Made by a program: the position numbers and the translations under genes. From assembly GCA_029238555.1 (NCBI GenBank), contig JAQWFV010000136.1, forward strand, positions 1-6,978: a DNA stretch of 6,978 nucleotides, in the 5' to 3' direction. Below are positions 1 through 6,600 of this stretch, piece by piece (position 1 is the first letter of the stretch; each line of letters opens with the position of its first letter). The DNA is from Flavobacteriaceae bacterium. Its GTDB lineage: Bacteria; Bacteroidota; Bacteroidia; Flavobacteriales; Flavobacteriaceae. The notes beneath the pieces are model-generated. The model was not told the DNA's origin. It saw nothing but the letters and a program-made list of their open reading frames with translations, and made no database searches.

Positions 1-399
1 CTGGATTTGGATCCCGCAAGAAAGGCCCCCAACACTCATTATTTAGGAAGTGCCTGGCTCAAAGGCTTGGCGCCTGCCTCTGAAGACATTGATTTCAATA
101 TTACCTTGGCTACGTTTAAGGCCAATTCTACCTTAGATTGGCACAAGCATGAGACCGGACAGGTTTTGATTGTGGTCTCAGGAAAAGCCTACTACCAGGA
201 AAGAGGCAAAGATGCCGTAGTACTCAATGAAGGCGATGTCATTAAATGTGACAAGCAGGTAGAGCACTGGCACAGCGCTACTAAGGAGAGCGATGTTTCA
301 TATATAGCCGTATACGGAAACGGGGCACCCACAACCTGGACGGAGAAGGTGAGTCAGGAGTATTACGATCAGGTGGCGCTGGCTTTGAAAGGATTTTAA
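1..399 (+). CDS. Small metal-binding cupin-domain protein, 5' end cut by window
   Basis: Open in frame from the first base (the TTG at 7 is unlikely to be the true start), about 132 residues to the TAA at 397-399. It opens with the APNTHYLGSAWLKGL segment typical of short single-domain cupins annotated as (R)-mandelonitrile lyase-like or carboxymuconolactone-decarboxylase-associated. Cupin motif 1 is WHKHETGQVLIVVSG: the His codons are at 142-144 and 148-150 and Gln at 160-162, the Gln replacing the usual Glu. Motif 2 is GDVIKCDKQVEHWH with the metal-binding His at 265-267. This 2-His/Gln/1-His arrangement matches what is known for the manganese hydroxynitrile lyase cupins of acidobacteria. 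No signal peptide can be judged because the N-terminus is missing. The physiological substrate of most such cupins is unknown, so lyase activity is only a possibility. It ends tail to tail with the dioxygenase gene, sharing TTAA. Confidence 0.9.
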   Translation: MDLDPARKAPNTHYLGSAWLKGLAPASEDIDFNITLATFKANSTLDWHKHETGQVLIVVSGKAYYQERGKDAVVLNEGDVIKCDKQVEHWHSATKESDVSYIAVYGNGAPTTWTEKVSQEYYDQVALALKGF

Positions 400-1775
400 A
401 AATCCTGATACCCCATTTCTAGGTTTAATTTAAATACGGCTTCTGGATCAAAAGCTTCAATGGCCACGATCTCCAATTGCTTATTTAAGAGCTGTACTTT
501 TTTGTCGTAGGATTCTGCCCAAACCGCCTTGTTCCAATCTCCTTGGTCTGTCATGAGATCTGAGAGTGCTTTCATGGCACTCAATACTGCTTTTATCTGG
601 TTGGGAATCCACGAGGTAATGGGGGTGCCTCCTGTGGCTTTTGGGTAGGCCGTATTCTGCATGATGTATTTTTGCACAAACTGCCAATGGCCATTTCTAA
701 AGAGGTAAATTTCTTCATACACCTGCATAAGGTGCTGCATGCCCAATTGATTATTGCTTTCTTTTAACCGGTCTACCAGCGGTCGTTTATTCATTTCAGT
801 GGCCAATTCCTTAAAGAACTCTTGCACACATTGTGGGCGATATTCTCTGAGGTCCATTAGGTATTGGGTAAGCTGATTCTGTGGGTAATAATGAATTACA
901 CCAGAAGCAATGTCAGCGGTTGGAATAATATTGTCTTGCGCGCCAGTTTGCCCCCTGTAGGCATGTGGTTCCTCCCACACCCCCTCATAGGTAAGACCGT
1001 TTGGAAAAATGTCGTCATTGCCTTTTACGCCCATAATAAAGACCCTAAAATCATTGTAGTGTTTCCATCTAGAAGCCTCCCACATGAGCTTTCTACGGTC
1101 GTTCATTTTTTTCATGGTGTTGGACAAAAGCGCCACCGAATCTGTTAAAGAAGCCTCACTGGCCTCTTTGGCCGATACCCCAAAGGCCGCCTTTACCAGA
1201 TCTGGCGAGTACTGATTAATATCTACATGCAGCATAATAAAACCGCGCTCGTCGTCCATGCCAGAAAACTTTACCGCCATGGCCAGGTTCTCCCATTCAA
1301 AGCCCTTTGTCTTGTCCTTTTTGTGGTAATTTCCAAGGGAATACGAATAGTGATAGTCCAGCCATGGGAACACCCCTAACGCGTCTGACACCGCTACAAA
1401 TGGTTGTGCAATGACTTTGGGAAGGCTGGCATGGGCAGTCCCGTATTTTCCTGTTTTTAGATAGGCGTGGTGGGCGGGTGCCAAGGTATAGGCAGAGCAC
1501 ACAAAGCTATAGGCCCTAAAAAGGGCTGCTTTTACAAAAGGGTCTGTTTCTTTTTGAACCGCTTCCAAATAGTTGGGTAAGGCTGCTGCTTTTTTTTCAA
1601 AAGCACCTTCTGTGGCCAAAAGTCCTTGGGCACCGTTCTCTAATTGAATGGGCATTTGGTCTACCAATTCTTGAAGTGCCTGGTAGGTTTCTGGAAGTGT
1701 ATGTAAGGGTTCTTCTATGGGTAAAAAGCCGTGGGTGGGATCTATTGAAAAGAATCCGTCTGAATATATTTTCAT
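396..1775 (-). CDS. Indoleamine 2,3-dioxygenase family heme protein
   Basis: 459 residues, cytoplasmic (no signal peptide). The family is clear from several blocks: GFLPIEEPL near residue 16, LPKVIAQPFVAVSDALG (118-134), KGNDDIFPNGLTYEGVWEEP (251-270), YRGQTGAQ (273-280), the DLREYRP block (308-314), RNGHWQFVQKYI (360-371) and TGGT (381-384). H363 aligns with the proximal heme ligand of human IDO1 (H346) and R244 with the substrate-binding R231. Family members use heme and O2 to open the indole ring of tryptophan, giving N-formylkynurenine. Differences from human IDO1 are a His (H183) where the distal Ser167 sits, His (H239) for Phe226, and a C-terminal helical extension of about 70 residues after TGGT. 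No kynureninase, formamidase or monooxygenase gene is visible, so tryptophan as substrate is inferred only. It lies 64 nt downstream of the RND exporter gene on the same strand. The ATG at 1773-1775 leads directly into the conserved N-terminal region. A PrnB-like activity on a substituted indole is an alternative. Confidence 0.88.
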   Translation of the reverse strand: MKIYSDGFFSIDPTHGFLPIEEPLHTLPETYQALQELVDQMPIQLENGAQGLLATEGAFEKKAAALPNYLEAVQKETDPFVKAALFRAYSFVCSAYTLAPAHHAYLKTGKYGTAHASLPKVIAQPFVAVSDALGVFPWLDYHYSYSLGNYHKKDKTKGFEWENLAMAVKFSGMDDERGFIMLHVDINQYSPDLVKAAFGVSAKEASEASLTDSVALLSNTMKKMNDRRKLMWEASRWKHYNDFRVFIMGVKGNDDIFPNGLTYEGVWEEPHAYRGQTGAQDNIIPTADIASGVIHYYPQNQLTQYLMDLREYRPQCVQEFFKELATEMNKRPLVDRLKESNNQLGMQHLMQVYEEIYLFRNGHWQFVQKYIMQNTAYPKATGGTPITSWIPNQIKAVLSAMKALSDLMTDQGDWNKAVWAESYDKKVQLLNKQLEIVAIEAFDPEAVFKLNLEMGYQDF

Positions 1776-1797
1776 AAATAGGTTTTAGTAATTGTTG

Positions 1798-1854
1798 TAA
1801 ATATAACAATAATCACTAATAATGTACCAAACATAAAAATTACTTTTTGTCAAA
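1798..1854 (-). promoter_or_regulatory. Candidate Bacteroidetes promoter(s) for the dioxygenase gene
   Basis: Read on the minus strand, the gap between the exporter and the dioxygenase holds a perfect TAnnTTTG -7 box, TATGTTTG (1835 down to 1828), with TTTG at 1854-1851 upstream. Their spacing of 15 nt is shorter than the usual 17-23. A second possible pair is TTTG (1831-1828) with TATATTTA (1805-1798), spacing 22 nt, one mismatch in the -7 box; it would start transcription only about 15-20 nt before the ATG. Either would let the dioxygenase be transcribed apart from the exporter. The region is A/T-rich, so chance matches are possible. Confidence 0.35.
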
Positions 1855-4101
1855 ACTTTTGAGCAGGGCCGGCAGGTAAAAGAGGTCAGTAATGAGTGCA
1901 GTGCTGACGGTCACAGCGCACAAAATACCAAAGGAGCGCACGGATGGGACTGCACTGGTGGCGATGATTAAAAATCCCGCCACCAAGGCTACCGTGGTAG
2001 CCAACAGCGCCGTGGCGCTGTAGCGCAGTGCCTGGTCTATGCGCTTAGTGGGACTCTCAAATGCCGTTTGATACTTCCGGTATTTATAGATGAGGTGAAT
2101 GGTGTCGTCCATGGCAATCCCAAGCATAATGGGGGTAATCATAGCCGTAGTGACATCTAAGGTAATCTTAAAAAGCCACATGAGAATGGCCAAGACCGCC
2201 AAGGGTAAAATATTTGGGATGAGCACTAAAAGCGTGGTTCTAATCTGTCTAATAAACAGCCAAAGACAAATAAAGGCAGCTATAAAGGCAGCAAAAAAAG
2301 ATTTGAATTGGGTGGCTAGTATAAAGTTATTTAAGGAGGCAAACACCACCGCAAATCCGTTGATTTTTAGCTGGTATTCTGAAGGATCAAAGTGGGATTC
2401 AAAGGTCTTTTTTAAGTTGTTTATGAGCTGCTCCAATTGGGCCGTTTTCATCTGTGGCATACTCAAAGTGATCCCCACCGCGCGAAGGTCTTCTGAGAAG
2501 AGTGTAAAAAATGCATTGTCGGTATTTTCTAAATCACCCAGCATTTCTTTTGCTTCTTTTTCAGATACGGTGCCTCCTTTTATCGCAGGCTGTCTCTTTT
2601 CTAAAAATTGCACCATATTCACTACAGATACCGGGGCAATGACCAGAGGGTTTGCGCCTATTTCTTCCTGAAAGGCGCCCAATAATTCCAGGCTTTTAGG
2701 GTCTATTACAGAGGCACCATTGGCTCTTGATATTTGCAACTGTAAACGGGAACTCCCCTCTAATTGGGCCTCTATTTTTCTGAGGTCTTCTTTGGCGGGA
2801 CCCTCTGCTAAGAGGTTTAAAGAATCGGTATTGAGTTCCACCTTTGTAATGGCAAAGATGCCCAGAAATAAGACGGCTGTAAAACCAATGATTATTTTGT
2901 AGCTATGACGAGAAGTGCTGTGGTTTATCCAAGAGACCAAGGCGGTTTCTGTGCTGTCAAGATCTGCTCCCATTGGCGGGGTCTCTGGAGCCGCTGCTTT
3001 CATAAAGCTTACCCCAATAATCGTAATGAGATATACCAACACATAACTCAATACCAGTCCTATACAGGTAAAGAGTCCCATATTTTTAAAAGCAGGTAGT
3101 GGAGAGAGATACAGGGCAAAATAGCCTACAAAAGTGGTTAGTGTGGTGTAAAAACAAGGCGTAAAACTCTTTTTAATAGCGTTGCTCAGCCTGGAAGTGC
3201 TGGTTGCGCCAATAGATTCTCTGTCGTAAATATTAATTAAATGCACCACATCACTTACGCTATACACCATTAAAATGGTGGGGATGAGCATAGAGATCAT
3301 ATTCAAGGCGTACCCAAAACCACTGATGATTCCAAATAAGATACTAATGGGTGCACCCACAGAAAATAAGGCAATCAAGAGGTATTTTTTTCGGGGTAAA
3401 AACCAAAGCAGCACTAAAGTTATGACCAGCACCGTGAGCCCTCCAAACAGAAGACTCTCTTTGTAAATCCCTTTGTTATAGGCCTCATTTAAAACCGGAG
3501 GCCCCGTAATATGGTAGCTTTTAAAATACCGACTAATAAGGGTTTCTATCTCTTGGGCAATGCCTTTTCTGTCTTTTTCAATATCTGGGGTAGGTCTGAG
3601 TTGCACATAGAGGAATAGATTTTTATAATCTTTTGACACCAGCTGCTGGACCACCTCTGGCATATCTTCCCATAGGTTTTTAATGCTTTTTTCGCTGCGT
3701 TTCTCTTCATATAAAGGTCTAAAACGCAGCTTTTTTCCTACTAGAACAGGGTACTTTGCTTTGGCCAAACTGTAGGCAGTTTCCACAAAAGGCAATTCGT
3801 CTAGGGCCGTATTTAATGCCTTTAATTGGTCTATCTGATCCTTATCTAGTGCATTAGGTACGGGCAGCATGACCATGAAAATCTCATCCGAGCCATAGGT
3901 TTCTTGGTACTCAATATAGGCTTTGTAGCTGGGGTCTTCTTCTAAAAACCAAATACCCAGGGAATTGTCAATCGATAAGTTTTTTAAGGTATAGACACCA
4001 GAAAGCCCTATTAAAAGCCCCATTAGACTGATGAAAATGAGCCTAAATTGTATCACAAAGGCAATACTTTTCTCCAGAGAAGACACTTTTTTTGGGGTCA
4101 T
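1840..4101 (-). CDS. RND superfamily (MMPL-type) inner-membrane exporter
   Basis: 753 residues with the duplicated RND layout: TM1 about 20-38, a periplasmic loop of about 175 residues, TM2-6 about 216-366, TM7 about 402-419, a second loop of about 180 residues, and TM8-12 about 600-745. The hallmark repeated TM4/TM10 region is present as SVSDVVHLINIY (281-292) and GIAMDDTIHLIYKY (661-674), whose acidic residues fit proton coupling. At about 750 residues it is shorter than the AcrB-type pumps (about 1000) and fits the 'predicted exporter of the RND superfamily' group (COG1033/MMPL), which moves lipids, hydrophobic molecules or unknown cargo. No membrane-fusion protein, outer-membrane channel or LolA-like partner lies in the window, so the substrate cannot be named. 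It is divergent from arsM across 149 bp and probably heads a unit with the dioxygenase 64 nt downstream. The start ATG (4099-4101) gives a basic cytoplasmic N-terminus before TM1, as expected. Confidence 0.92.
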   Translation of the reverse strand: MTPKKVSSLEKSIAFVIQFRLIFISLMGLLIGLSGVYTLKNLSIDNSLGIWFLEEDPSYKAYIEYQETYGSDEIFMVMLPVPNALDKDQIDQLKALNTALDELPFVETAYSLAKAKYPVLVGKKLRFRPLYEEKRSEKSIKNLWEDMPEVVQQLVSKDYKNLFLYVQLRPTPDIEKDRKGIAQEIETLISRYFKSYHITGPPVLNEAYNKGIYKESLLFGGLTVLVITLVLLWFLPRKKYLLIALFSVGAPISILFGIISGFGYALNMISMLIPTILMVYSVSDVVHLINIYDRESIGATSTSRLSNAIKKSFTPCFYTTLTTFVGYFALYLSPLPAFKNMGLFTCIGLVLSYVLVYLITIIGVSFMKAAAPETPPMGADLDSTETALVSWINHSTSRHSYKIIIGFTAVLFLGIFAITKVELNTDSLNLLAEGPAKEDLRKIEAQLEGSSRLQLQISRANGASVIDPKSLELLGAFQEEIGANPLVIAPVSVVNMVQFLEKRQPAIKGGTVSEKEAKEMLGDLENTDNAFFTLFSEDLRAVGITLSMPQMKTAQLEQLINNLKKTFESHFDPSEYQLKINGFAVVFASLNNFILATQFKSFFAAFIAAFICLWLFIRQIRTTLLVLIPNILPLAVLAILMWLFKITLDVTTAMITPIMLGIAMDDTIHLIYKYRKYQTAFESPTKRIDQALRYSATALLATTVALVAGFLIIATSAVPSVRSFGILCAVTVSTALITDLFYLPALLKSFDKK

Positions 4102-4168
4102 AGCAGCTTTTTAATTTCTAGGTAAAGGTAATGAAAAGCGCTCCTTTATGAGTCTTTTTTAGCCGTAA

Positions 4169-4199
4169 AGCCCCTGGGAATTGAAGGCCAGTACGGGCT
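4169..4199. repeat. Bulged inverted repeat in the arsM/exporter intergenic region
   Basis: AGCCC (4169-4173) plus CTGG (4174-4177) pair with CCAG (4188-4191) and GGGCT (4195-4199), leaving a 10-nt loop and a 3-nt bulge (TAC, 4192-4194). This makes a 9-bp stem, the GC-richest patch of the region. No T-run follows on either strand, so it is not a standard terminator. It could be an operator or a leader RNA structure; function is not known. Confidence 0.35.
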
Positions 4200-4223
4200 G
4201 TAAATTCAAAAACTTTTAGTAGC

Positions 4224-4235
4224 TTGAGTGCTCAA
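4224..4235. promoter_or_regulatory. Short palindrome upstream of arsM, possible operator
   Basis: TTGAG-TG-CTCAA is a 5-bp inverted repeat with a 2-bp spacer, ending 15 nt before the arsM start codon, a position where a bound dimeric repressor (for example of the ArsR type) would block expression. No regulator gene is present in the window and the element is short, so this is only a candidate. Confidence 0.25.
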
Positions 4236-4250
4236 ATAAATGACTAAAAA

Positions 4251-5219
4251 ATGAGCTATTTAGACGCCACCAAAGACCTGTATAAAGAAGCAGCCCTCAC
4301 TCCAGATGTGGGCCTTTGTTGCACCACCACACCCATATGGCAGTTTCCGGGTTTAAAAATCCCGACCATCATGCAGGAGATGAATTACGGTTGCGGAAGT
4401 ACGGTGCACCCTAGAGATTTGGTGAACAACCCTAAAATTGCCTATGTAGGCGTGGGTGGCGGTATGGAGCTCTTGCAATTTGCTTATTTTTCCAGACAGA
4501 AAGAAGGGGTGATAGGGGTAGATGTGGTAGACGAGATGTTAGAAGCATCGGCCCGCAATTTTCAAATTGCGGAGGCCCAAAACGATTGGTTTAAAAGTGA
4601 GTTTGTGGCCCTTAAAAAGGGCGACGCCTTAGCCCTTCCCATTGAAGACAATTCCATAGATGTGGCTGCTCAAAACTGCTTGTTCAATATTTTTAAGATG
4701 GAAGAGCTCAAAAAAGCGCTTCAGGAAATGTACCGTATTTTAAAGCCACACGGTCGTTTGGTCATGAGTGATCCTACCTGTGAGCAGCCTATGAATGACG
4801 CCCTTAGAAACGACGACCGTCTTAGAGCGCTTTGTCTTTCGGGTGCTATTCCGTTAAAGGATTATATAAAAATGCTCACGGATGTGGGCTTTGGAACTAT
4901 TGAAATAAGGGCGAGAAGGCCTTATAGAATTTTAGATACGGCGCACTACGCCACCGATGAAAATATCTTTATTGAAAGTGTAGAGGTCTGTGCCATTAAA
5001 GATCCTATGCAGGCAGACGGTCCCTGTGTATTTACAGGAAAATCTACCATTTACTTTGGTTCAGAGGACTATTTTGACGACAAAAAAGGCCATGTGCTGC
5101 TTCAAAACCAGCCCCTTTCTATCTGCGACAAAACTGCTGCAGCTTTGGGTAGTCTAGATAGGTCAGATATTTTTATAAGCGATAGCACCTTTCATTATGA
5201 CGGGGGTGGTTGTTGTTAA
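4251..5219 (+). CDS. arsM: Arsenite S-adenosylmethionine methyltransferase, arsenosugar-biosynthesis type
   Basis: 322 residues, cytoplasmic. The protein matches the ArsM form linked to arsenosugar synthesis: an N-terminus beginning MSYLDATKDLYKEAA, GLCC (21-24), MNYGCGSTVHP (44-54), the SAM-binding loop YVGVGGG (65-71) with acidic D91 after the next strand, AQNCLFNIF (140-148), LRALCLSGA (191-199), the FTGK...IYFGSEDYFDD block (261-277) and a terminal HYDGGGCC. C23/C24, C48, C143 and C195 fit the conserved cysteines that bind trivalent arsenic in ArsM enzymes; C321/C322 end the chain. Family enzymes methylate As(III) stepwise to dimethylated arsenic, which the radical SAM protein ArsS then joins to a sugar-like moiety. 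No arsS lies next to it here; the next gene, 13 nt downstream, is an alpha-amylase. It diverges from the RND exporter. The ATG overlaps the stop of a 4-codon mini-ORF in an ATGA. Confidence 0.93.
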   Translation: MSYLDATKDLYKEAALTPDVGLCCTTTPIWQFPGLKIPTIMQEMNYGCGSTVHPRDLVNNPKIAYVGVGGGMELLQFAYFSRQKEGVIGVDVVDEMLEASARNFQIAEAQNDWFKSEFVALKKGDALALPIEDNSIDVAAQNCLFNIFKMEELKKALQEMYRILKPHGRLVMSDPTCEQPMNDALRNDDRLRALCLSGAIPLKDYIKMLTDVGFGTIEIRARRPYRILDTAHYATDENIFIESVEVCAIKDPMQADGPCVFTGKSTIYFGSEDYFDDKKGHVLLQNQPLSICDKTAAALGSLDRSDIFISDSTFHYDGGGCC

Positions 5220-5232
5220 TTGAGTTATAATA

Positions 5233-6576
5233 ATGAAAAAAATATTTTTTATTTCGCTAATTTTCTTAGGATTTTTATCCTGTTCTGAAGAATCCTCCCC
5301 CAATTCACAAGCTGAGGAAGACGCAGTTTTTGTAGACCAAGGGACCAGTCTATACGCAGACAATAACCCTTTGAATGACGTCTTGTTTCAGGCGTTTTGG
5401 TGGGATTCTTTTAACGACCCTAAAATAGGCAGTTATCCCTCTTTTTACGCTTTTCTGGAAGATCAAATAGTGTCCTTGTCTAATGCCCACATAGATGGTA
5501 TTTGGATGCCACCTTCTAGCGAGGGTGAGGGTATGGGCTACCATCCCAGAAAGCTATTTGACTTTAACTCCCTTCATGGAAATAAAAATGAATTAATGTC
5601 ATTATTGGCTGTAATGAAGTCAAGGAAAATGCATGGAATTGCAGATTTGGTCATAAACCATAGGGTGGGTACAGACACTTGGAATGATTTTACAGAGCCT
5701 GCATGGTCCTGTGATGCGATCTGTATGGACGACGAGGGGTATACCAATCCAGACGCCTTTGGAACAACTCCTTGTGGAGACCTTGACGAGGGTGAGGGCT
5801 GGGGCGGTGCCAGAGACCTAAATCATAAAAGTGAAGAGGTTCAATTGGGTATTAAGGCCTATTTGGGGCAGCTTAAAGCCTTGGGATTTGATTCTTGGCG
5901 CTATGATTTTGTAAAAGGTTTTCCTGCCAAATACGTGGGAGAGTACAATGCCGCTACCCCTTATTATTTGTCTGTTGGAGAGTACTGGGACGGAAATCCC
6001 AACGCTTTGCGTTCCTGGATAGATAAAACCTCAGAAACCCTCAGTGGTAGTCCTACTCCCAAAGCTGCTGCTTTTGATTTTGCTATTAAGTACCGACTGG
6101 CAGAGGCAGTGGTTCAGAAAAAGTATACGGTCCTTCAAGCAAATCCATCGCTAGCCTCCATAGAAGGCTATGGAGAAAAAGCCATCACTTTTTTAGACAA
6201 TCATGACACTGGTTGCATTAATAGAAATGACTGTGACAATGTGTTTTCAAAAAATACCAGTGAGCTCATTCAAGGCTACGCTTATTTGTTAACCCATCCA
6301 GGAATCCCTATGGTTTGGGGCTATCATTACTTTTTTTCAGATGCATTTGGATCCCTTCAAAAAGAGATCAATGCCCTGATTGCCCTCAGAAAAGCTTTTG
6401 GGATAAACGCCAATAGCAAGGTGGTGGTGGTTGAAGCCAAGGACGGTGCGTCTGGTTATTATGTAGCCCAGATAGATCAAAATCTCTTGGTTAAAATAGG
6501 TGGCGGCACTTATGCTCCAGACGCTCAATGGAAAGAGGAGCGAAAAAACTTATCTTATACGGTTTGGAAGAAATAA
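5233..6576 (+). CDS. GH13 alpha-amylase, lipoprotein, plant/archaeal-like
   Basis: 447 residues. Residues 1-17 are a lipoprotein signal peptide with cleavage before C17 (FLSC). The following SEESS resembles the acidic export signal that carries Bacteroidetes lipoproteins to the outer surface. The catalytic (beta/alpha)8 domain starts near 49 (DVLFQAFWWDS). GH13 conserved regions are DLVINH (138-143), DSWRYDF (220-226) with R223 and nucleophile D225, SVGEYWD (247-253) with acid/base E250, and FLDNHD (320-325) with transition-state Asp D325. All catalytic residues are present, so it should cleave alpha-1,4-glucans such as starch or glycogen. Many blocks match plant alpha-amylases (LTHPGIP, the MICxDD-like insert, a short C-domain ending YTVWKK), while GEYWD and FDFAIKYR recall archaeal ones. 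C328 and C334 right after NHD could form a disulfide. It starts 13 nt after arsM with no visible promoter and is followed 24 nt later by a GH16 gene. The ATG at 5233 is set by the signal peptide. Confidence 0.95.
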   Translation: MKKIFFISLIFLGFLSCSEESSPNSQAEEDAVFVDQGTSLYADNNPLNDVLFQAFWWDSFNDPKIGSYPSFYAFLEDQIVSLSNAHIDGIWMPPSSEGEGMGYHPRKLFDFNSLHGNKNELMSLLAVMKSRKMHGIADLVINHRVGTDTWNDFTEPAWSCDAICMDDEGYTNPDAFGTTPCGDLDEGEGWGGARDLNHKSEEVQLGIKAYLGQLKALGFDSWRYDFVKGFPAKYVGEYNAATPYYLSVGEYWDGNPNALRSWIDKTSETLSGSPTPKAAAFDFAIKYRLAEAVVQKKYTVLQANPSLASIEGYGEKAITFLDNHDTGCINRNDCDNVFSKNTSELIQGYAYLLTHPGIPMVWGYHYFFSDAFGSLQKEINALIALRKAFGINANSKVVVVEAKDGASGYYVAQIDQNLLVKIGGGTYAPDAQWKEERKNLSYTVWKK

Positions 6577-6600
6577 TAAGTTTAATCAAAAACAAATACC

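Larger units (their letters stand above)
4102..4250. promoter_or_regulatory. Divergent intergenic region between exporter and arsM
   Basis: 149 bp that must hold the start signals of both flanking units. I find no convincing TTG-N17-23-TAnnTTTG promoter on either strand. The nearest are, on plus, TTG (4181-4183) followed after 17 nt by TAAATTCA (4201-4208), and, on minus, TACCTTTA (4130 down to 4123) without a matching upstream TTG. Neither start has a Shine-Dalgarno sequence; both are A/T-rich just upstream, as is normal in Bacteroidetes. The region holds two symmetric elements listed separately. Confidence 0.6.

Noticed and set aside
864..1148. 94-codon plus-strand open frame opposite the dioxygenase gene
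   Set aside because: It is antisense to conserved IDO blocks and its translation has no recognisable domain.
2099..2671. 190-codon open frame on the plus strand inside the exporter gene
   Set aside because: It lies wholly antisense to a clear RND protein, its translation shows no recognisable family, and long antisense frames are common opposite membrane-protein genes.
4155..4199. Possible rho-independent terminator in the divergent region
   Set aside because: A hairpin is present at 4169-4199, but no T-run follows it on either strand, and no gene on either strand ends there.
4162..4204. Imperfect direct repeat GC(C/T)GTAAA at 4162-4169 and 4197-4204
   Set aside because: Only 8 bp with one mismatch, partly overlapping the hairpin arms; not enough to call a regulatory repeat.
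5163..5544. Two minus-strand open frames across the arsM end and the amylase start
   Set aside because: They run antisense to the signal peptide and the first conserved amylase blocks, with low-complexity translations.
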